Part shown: positions 13,027-16,668 of the stretch, piece by piece
Layout of the letters: every line of letters starts with the position of its first letter
How positions within the stretch are numbered: the stretch's first letter is position 1
Assembly: GCA_016844545.1 (NCBI GenBank)
Contig: JAENJC010000078.1
Span: 1 to 16,668 of the forward strand
Reading direction: 5' to 3'
DNA length: 16,668 nucleotides
Origin: Deltaproteobacteria bacterium
GTDB taxonomy: Bacteria > Desulfobacterota > JAENJC01
Notes under the pieces: model-generated
The model's input: only the letters and a program-made list of their open reading frames with translations
The model's database searches: none
Told to the model about the DNA's origin: nothing
Program-made: the position numbers and the translations under genes

Positions 13027-14110
13027 CTGCTTTTTTCTCTGCCTCTTCCATCATCTTTCTGTCCTCTTCGTTCAGGTATTCTATCTTTGCCTTTTTCTTC
13101 AAGTCCTCAACCCATTGTACCTTCATTTTTTTGAATTCAACCTCTTCAAGCTCTTTTTTGAGATTTTTCTTTACCTCATCAAAAGTCCTCTGGATCGGCG
13201 GAGCCTTCTCTTCCAGTTTGATGATATGGTATCCGTATATTGACCAGATAGGTCCTGCCACCTCCCCTACCTTGAGTTTTCCTGCCACATCCTCTATCTC
13301 AGGTATAATACTTCCTTTGTGACCGAATCCCATATCACCGCCTTTGGGGGCATAGATGTCCTCTGAAAACTCTTTTGCAAGCTTTGCAAAGTCCTTTTCA
13401 GCCTTAATCTCTTTAAGAATTTCCTCTGAGCGCGCCCTTGCGACTTCCCAGACCTTTGGTCCGCCGCTTGGATCAGCCTTGATAAGTATCTCCCTGAGCC
13501 TTGTACTTTCAGGTTGTATGAATTTTTCCTTATTACTTTTATAGTGTTCCTCTAAATAGGCCGCTGTAACCTTTTCAAGCGCCTTTGCCTTTGCTTCCTT
13601 ATTCTTAATATCATTAATCTTACTTACAGCGAGATTCTTTTCTATCTCTCTTTCCAGCTCTTCCATAGTAAGTTTATTCTTTTTTAATGTATCCTCAAGG
13701 GTTGTTTTGTTCTTTTTCAGACGTTTTTGTAATTCCTTTATCTCCCTTTCTATTTCCTTCTTTTTAATAGTTATGCCCTGTTTTTTTGCCTCCTGAGCCA
13801 AGAGTTGGGAAGTAATAAGCTGCTCAAACGCCTTTTTCTTTATTTCCTTCTGCTTTCTTTCTGTTACTGAACCGTGCACAGAGACGCCGGGGATTAATGT
13901 GTTGACCATACCAAGCAGATCAAGTTCATCAATCGCTTCACCATTTACCTTTACCAGAACCTTTGGCGGCTCTTTTTTTTCTTCAGCAGGCAGGTTTGCG
14001 GCTGCCCCGCCCTGTGCCGCTGGCTGTGCTGCTTCTTTACAATAACCATCCAAGCCCCCTATAAAACTAAAACCGATTAGAAGAGCTATAGTCCTTCTTT
14101 TAATAACCAT
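13004..14110 (-). CDS. Periplasmic SurA/PpiC-type peptidyl-prolyl isomerase chaperone
   Basis: The 368-residue protein has a signal peptide (about residues 1-24), an Ala/Pro/Glu linker, a SurA-like helical N-domain (about 50-195, rich in Lys and Glu), a parvulin domain (about 203-303 with GGDMGFG, LKVGEVAGPI and GYHIIKLEE) and a charged C-terminal helix. Parvulins usually have His in the first strand (HILI); here it reads LREILI, so Glu replaces the His and catalysis may be weak while chaperone function remains. It is the first gene of a minus-strand run leading to cytochrome and SUMF1 genes. A prolyl-isomerase chaperone is a reported companion of OmcS in Geobacter, which fits a role in folding the secreted cytochromes here. 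An AGGAGG site lies 12 bases before the ATG. Confidence 0.88.
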   Translation of the reverse strand: MVIKRRTIALLIGFSFIGGLDGYCKEAAQPAAQGGAAANLPAEEKKEPPKVLVKVNGEAIDELDLLGMVNTLIPGVSVHGSVTERKQKEIKKKAFEQLITSQLLAQEAKKQGITIKKKEIEREIKELQKRLKKNKTTLEDTLKKNKLTMEELEREIEKNLAVSKINDIKNKEAKAKALEKVTAAYLEEHYKSNKEKFIQPESTRLREILIKADPSGGPKVWEVARARSEEILKEIKAEKDFAKLAKEFSEDIYAPKGGDMGFGHKGSIIPEIEDVAGKLKVGEVAGPIWSIYGYHIIKLEEKAPPIQRTFDEVKKNLKKELEEVEFKKMKVQWVEDLKKKAKIEYLNEEDRKMMEEAEKKADDKDKKH

Positions 14111-14174
14111 AAGTTGTCAATACCTCCTGAGTTTTTTAACTACCATCCCTTGATTCATTCGTAAAAACTAAAAA

Positions 14175-14254
14175 TTAACCACAGAGACGCGGAGACGCTG
14201 AGTTAAACACCTTGAGTTTATTGAATCTTTTCTCTGTGCCTCTGCGCCTGGTGG
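14175..14254. repeat. Dispersed AACCACAGAG...CTCTGTG inverted element
   Basis: The left arm TTAACCACAGAGACGCGGAG (14175-14194) faces the right arm TTTCTCTGTGCCTCTGCGCC (from about 14229, ending in TGGTGG at 14254), an imperfect inverted repeat with about 25 bases between. It is the best-preserved copy in this window and lies in the leader region of the prolyl isomerase transcript. Confidence 0.6.
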
Positions 14255-14292
14255 GAATAAAAGCTTTTACGATTTTATCAAAGTTGAGTTTT

Positions 14293-14321
14293 AAAATATT
14301 ATATCCTTCAATATTTGTCAA
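14293..14321 (-). promoter_or_regulatory. Possible promoter for the prolyl isomerase gene run
   Basis: On the minus strand TTGACA (14316-14321) is followed after 17 bases by TATTTT (14293-14298). A better -10 box, TATAAT (14298-14303), is present but only 12 bases away. The -35 is perfect and the area AT-rich, so a promoter is likely, but the exact -10 is unclear. The transcript leader would then include the dispersed repeat. Confidence 0.4.
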
Positions 14322-14368
14322 GGCTTCCTTTTTCAGGCTTCCTTTATCATCCTAAAAATGGGATATGG

Positions 14369-15190
14369 CTATTTTTCCTGATACTGCCCTTTACCCCTGT
14401 CACTAACTCTGAGCCTTTCTGCCACCTGCTCTATAATGTCCTGATAATTTGGAGATGCCCTTCTGATAAACTCTCTGTAATGCGATATTGCCTCGTCTGT
14501 ATTCCCAAGCCTTTCCAGCGCCAGAGCTAAATTGTAATGGGATTCTGAATTTTCCGGTCTGCCCTTTAGTGCTATTCTGTATCTGCGGACTGCCTCAGGA
14601 TAGTCGCCCTGCATCAGCGCTATATTGGCAAGGCTGTTGTTTGCCTCCGGGTGAAGGGGGTAAATCTCCACTGCCTTCTGCCACTCACTTATTGCCTGCC
14701 TCATCCGTCCTGTCTTTCTATAGACATCACCCAGATTATGATGCGCATATGCGTTCTGGGAGGCGTCCTCCGCCGCTTTTTCAAAATATACTGTTTCATT
14801 TGTCCATAATTTGTTCCGTTGAAAGGTTATAAGTGAAAAGATAGAGAATAGTATAAGGATGAGGGCCTTTGAATAGGAAAAGAGCGGAGATCCTATCCGG
14901 CATATCTTATAAGAGACAAGTCCCCCAAGCAGGCAGATTCCAATAGATGGAATATATACATACCGCTCAGCCATCATGGTAGGCTTTAACGGGACGATAT
15001 TAGATACCGGCAATATGGTTATGAAAAACCACACTGCGATAAAAAACACCGTTTTATCTTTCCTGTATGACAGGAGGGTTGAAATGAAAACAGCAGCAAG
15101 GAGGAACAAGGAAAATATAACCTTCCAGTGAAAAAACGACTCCCTTAAGGGGGTATCATAAAGAACTTTCAGATTTACAGGCAGTATCAT
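14369..15190 (-). CDS. TMTC-like membrane protein/TPR, 3' fragment of a broken gene
   Basis: The 273-residue frame starts in the family stretch RIMILPVNLKVLYDTPL, has three or four membrane segments with the signature P-V-S-N-x-V-P then ERYVYIPSIG (61-84), and ends in about three TPR units (about 147-250; HHNLGDVYRKTGRMRQAI, NNSLANIALMQGDYPEAV, HYNLALALERLGNTDEAI). The frame is open upstream of the first ATG for 16 more codons (KRIYTS...DYIRI), overlapping the end of the 5' fragment. It is the C-terminal half of a GT-C/TMTC-like protein with TPRs, presumably a polyprenyl-phosphate-sugar-dependent protein glycosyltransferase. As it stands it lacks the N-terminal catalytic region and probably is not functional alone. 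Confidence 0.75.
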   Translation of the reverse strand: MILPVNLKVLYDTPLRESFFHWKVIFSLFLLAAVFISTLLSYRKDKTVFFIAVWFFITILPVSNIVPLKPTMMAERYVYIPSIGICLLGGLVSYKICRIGSPLFSYSKALILILFSIFSLITFQRNKLWTNETVYFEKAAEDASQNAYAHHNLGDVYRKTGRMRQAISEWQKAVEIYPLHPEANNSLANIALMQGDYPEAVRRYRIALKGRPENSESHYNLALALERLGNTDEAISHYREFIRRASPNYQDIIEQVAERLRVSDRGKGQYQEK

Positions 15191-15204
15191 GATCCGTATA
15201 TAGT

Positions 15205-15891
15205 CTAATATAATCCCAAAAGAGGTGTATATCCGTTTATCAATAGGCGGCGATGATGCGGAAATGAGAGTTCATATATAAGTAGCAAAAGCGGAAGGGT
15301 GATGCCTATCTCCTTAGAAAGAAGAGAAAAGAAGTAGGCTATGAGAGAAAATATGAGCATTATAAAACCCTTTCCATCCCTAAAGAGGATGTAAAGGTAG
15401 AAGGAAAGGAGAAAGAAGACGGCAGCCACTGGATCGGTCCTGCCGGATATCCATGCTATGGATTCAACATGTACAGGGTGAACGGCAAAGAGCATACTGC
15501 CAATAAAAGCAGGTATGTGGTTGGAGAATAATCTTATGCCTAAAAGATAAACCATGAAAGAGGAAATTGCATGGAGTATGAGATTTGTAATATGATAACC
15601 AAAAGGGTTTAATCCCCACAGATTATAGTCGACTGCCAATGAGAGTAGAAAGAACGGCCTGTAGTAATATGAACTTATTGTAGGATTGCTGATAAGCCTC
15701 CAGAGGTCTGAGGTAAAGAAGGATGGGATATTGCGGATGTCTTTTATGACAGGATTATCTGCTATTTGCTCTAAATCATCCCAGATAAAATCCCCGCTTA
15801 ATGAGTTTATATAAACGGCAAGGCTTGAAAATATAACAAAAAGACCCAATACAGCAGGTTTTTTATACCATTCCTTAACCACCCTTTTCAT
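15205..15891 (-). CDS. TMTC-like GT-C membrane protein, 5' fragment of a broken gene
   Basis: The 228-residue frame has the N-terminal part of the family: first helix, then the conserved acidic loop FIWDDLEQI (35-43), YYRPFFLLS, HPVHVESIAWISGRTDP and SKEIGITLP, with about six membrane segments. It ends abruptly at LLGLY. The next family block is found 15 bases on in another frame. Compared with the paralogue at 32-892, about 60 residues that should lie between are missing, so a deletion plus frameshift seems to have broken the gene. Its ATG overlaps the stop of the upstream glycosyltransferase (ATGA), so the pair was translationally coupled: one enzyme makes the lipid-linked sugar and the other transfers it. 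Confidence 0.8.
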   Translation of the reverse strand: MKRVVKEWYKKPAVLGLFVIFSSLAVYINSLSGDFIWDDLEQIADNPVIKDIRNIPSFFTSDLWRLISNPTISSYYYRPFFLLSLAVDYNLWGLNPFGYHITNLILHAISSFMVYLLGIRLFSNHIPAFIGSMLFAVHPVHVESIAWISGRTDPVAAVFFLLSFYLYILFRDGKGFIMLIFSLIAYFFSLLSKEIGITLPLLLLIYELSFPHHRRLLINGYTPLLGLY

Positions 15892-16631
15892 CTTTCATAA
15901 GCCCCTTTCCAGCCCCGTAATCGAATCCTGATCAGGTCAGTCAGCATCTGCAAAGGATGGGTCAAAGGATTGACCTTTGAAGCTGCCCTGTTTAACCATC
16001 TGACAGGGACCTCCTTGATACTATAACCTAGCATTCTTGCGATATAGAGAACTTCTACATCAAAGCCAAAGCCATTAATACTCTGCCTCTGGAAAATCTT
16101 CCGGGCAACCTCTTTTTTAAAACCCTTGAAGCCGCACTGGGTGTCTTTTATGCCTTTAATGGCAAAGGTCTGCACGAAGAGATTAAATATCTTGCCCATT
16201 ATTTCTCTATACCAGGCCTGACGGATCTGTATATCCGATTCTTTAAGCGCTCTTGAGCCGATAGCTATATCATAACCTGCCTCCAGCCATTTCAGGAGCT
16301 TTTCAATTTCATCTATTGGTGTGGAAAGGTCTGCGTCAGTGAAGATAACATATTCACCCTTCGCCTCAAGGCAGCCCTGTCTCACTGAAAACCCCTTCCC
16401 CATGTTGGTTTTTCTATCCAGGACCTGTATTCTATGGTTGGCTCTTGCAACTTCTTCAGCCACTTTGGCTGTATCATCCTTACACCCGTCGCATACCACA
16501 ATAATCTCATAAGACGGGTATCTTCCCTCAAGGTACTCAGCAACTCTATCCAATGTATTTTTTATAACAGCCTCTTCATTATAAGCAGGGATGACTATGG
16601 AAAGATAAGGCTCTTTGGTTTTTTTATTCAA
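15888..16631 (-). CDS. Family 2 glycosyltransferase (polyprenyl-phosphate sugar synthase type)
   Basis: The 247-residue protein shows the GT2 fold: LSIVIPAYNEE (10-20), CDGCKDDT, NMGKGFSVRQG, the metal-binding DAD in FTDADLSTP (99-101), GSRAL and DTQCGFKGF, then GFGFDVEVLYIA. These match dolichyl- or undecaprenyl-phosphate glucose/mannose synthases of the ALG5/DPM1 type, without a C-terminal membrane domain. The reaction is transfer of a sugar from a nucleotide to a polyprenyl phosphate at the cytoplasmic face. The start is a TTG at 16631 with GAGAGG nine bases upstream; no ATG fits. It overlaps the next gene by four bases. The coupling to a GT-C membrane protein supports lipid-linked sugar supply for surface glycosylation. 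Confidence 0.88.
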   Translation of the reverse strand: MNKKTKEPYLSIVIPAYNEEAVIKNTLDRVAEYLEGRYPSYEIIVVCDGCKDDTAKVAEEVARANHRIQVLDRKTNMGKGFSVRQGCLEAKGEYVIFTDADLSTPIDEIEKLLKWLEAGYDIAIGSRALKESDIQIRQAWYREIMGKIFNLFVQTFAIKGIKDTQCGFKGFKKEVARKIFQRQSINGFGFDVEVLYIARMLGYSIKEVPVRWLNRAASKVNPLTHPLQMLTDLIRIRLRGWKGAYER

Positions 16632-16668
16632 CTATTTTATCCTCTCTTTCCTTTAGAGTCCTGCCCAT

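Overview
The window looks like a stretch of genome from an anaerobic Gram-negative bacterium that respires through multihaem cytochromes. It carries six c-type cytochrome genes (16 CXXCH motifs in all), several lipoproteins, a parvulin-type chaperone, a beta-propeller lipoprotein and strong intrinsic terminators. Decayed palindromic repeats and a GxxExxY gene suggest an environmental (subsurface or sediment) lineage such as Nitrospirota or a deltaproteobacterium-like phylum. The sequence alone does not settle the taxon. No rRNA, tRNA or CRISPR array is visible.

Layout. (1) 1-1740, plus strand: a 5'-truncated GT-C/TMTC-like membrane protein, then a response regulator with an RNA-binding ANTAR domain and a KPEA repeat at its N-terminus. 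(2) 1888-5480, plus: a monohaem cytochrome c, a terminator, then a triheme cytochrome lipoprotein, an NHL beta-propeller lipoprotein, an intruding GxxExxY gene, and a coiled-coil/LysM protein whose 5' end appears to have been lost to the intrusion. (3) 5481-8078, plus: a three-way palindromic element, a near-consensus sigma-70 promoter, a leader with a possible 13-residue peptide, and two paralogous secreted cytochromes with 4 and 5 haems, each followed by a strong terminator. (4) 14110-8078, minus, converging on the cytochromes: a SurA/PpiC-like prolyl isomerase, a monohaem cytochrome lipoprotein, a dihaem cytochrome fused to a SUMF1/FGE-fold domain, a SUMF1 lipoprotein, and a fused MFS/spermidine-synthase gene split by a frameshift. 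(5) 16631-14369, minus: a family 2 polyprenyl-phosphate glycosyltransferase overlapping a TMTC-like membrane glycosyltransferase/TPR gene that is broken by an internal deletion plus frameshift.

Working interpretation. Regions 2-4 together resemble a locus for making and exporting extracellular multihaem cytochromes of the OmcE/OmcS nanowire type. Two secreted cytochromes (CXXCH-P-H, DHP and C-terminal CRTCH-x-K features) sit with a beta-propeller protein, a prolyl-isomerase chaperone and accessory cytochromes. This is the same set of ingredients I recall for the Geobacter omcS-companion (osc) genes. The 5-haem paralogue has exactly five free histidines in its mature part, as all-bis-His coordination would need. 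The SUMF1 proteins, one with its own haems, and the MFS/spermidine-synthase fusion are the least explained parts of the locus. The glycosyltransferases at the edge could glycosylate surface proteins, but no direct link to the cytochromes is shown.
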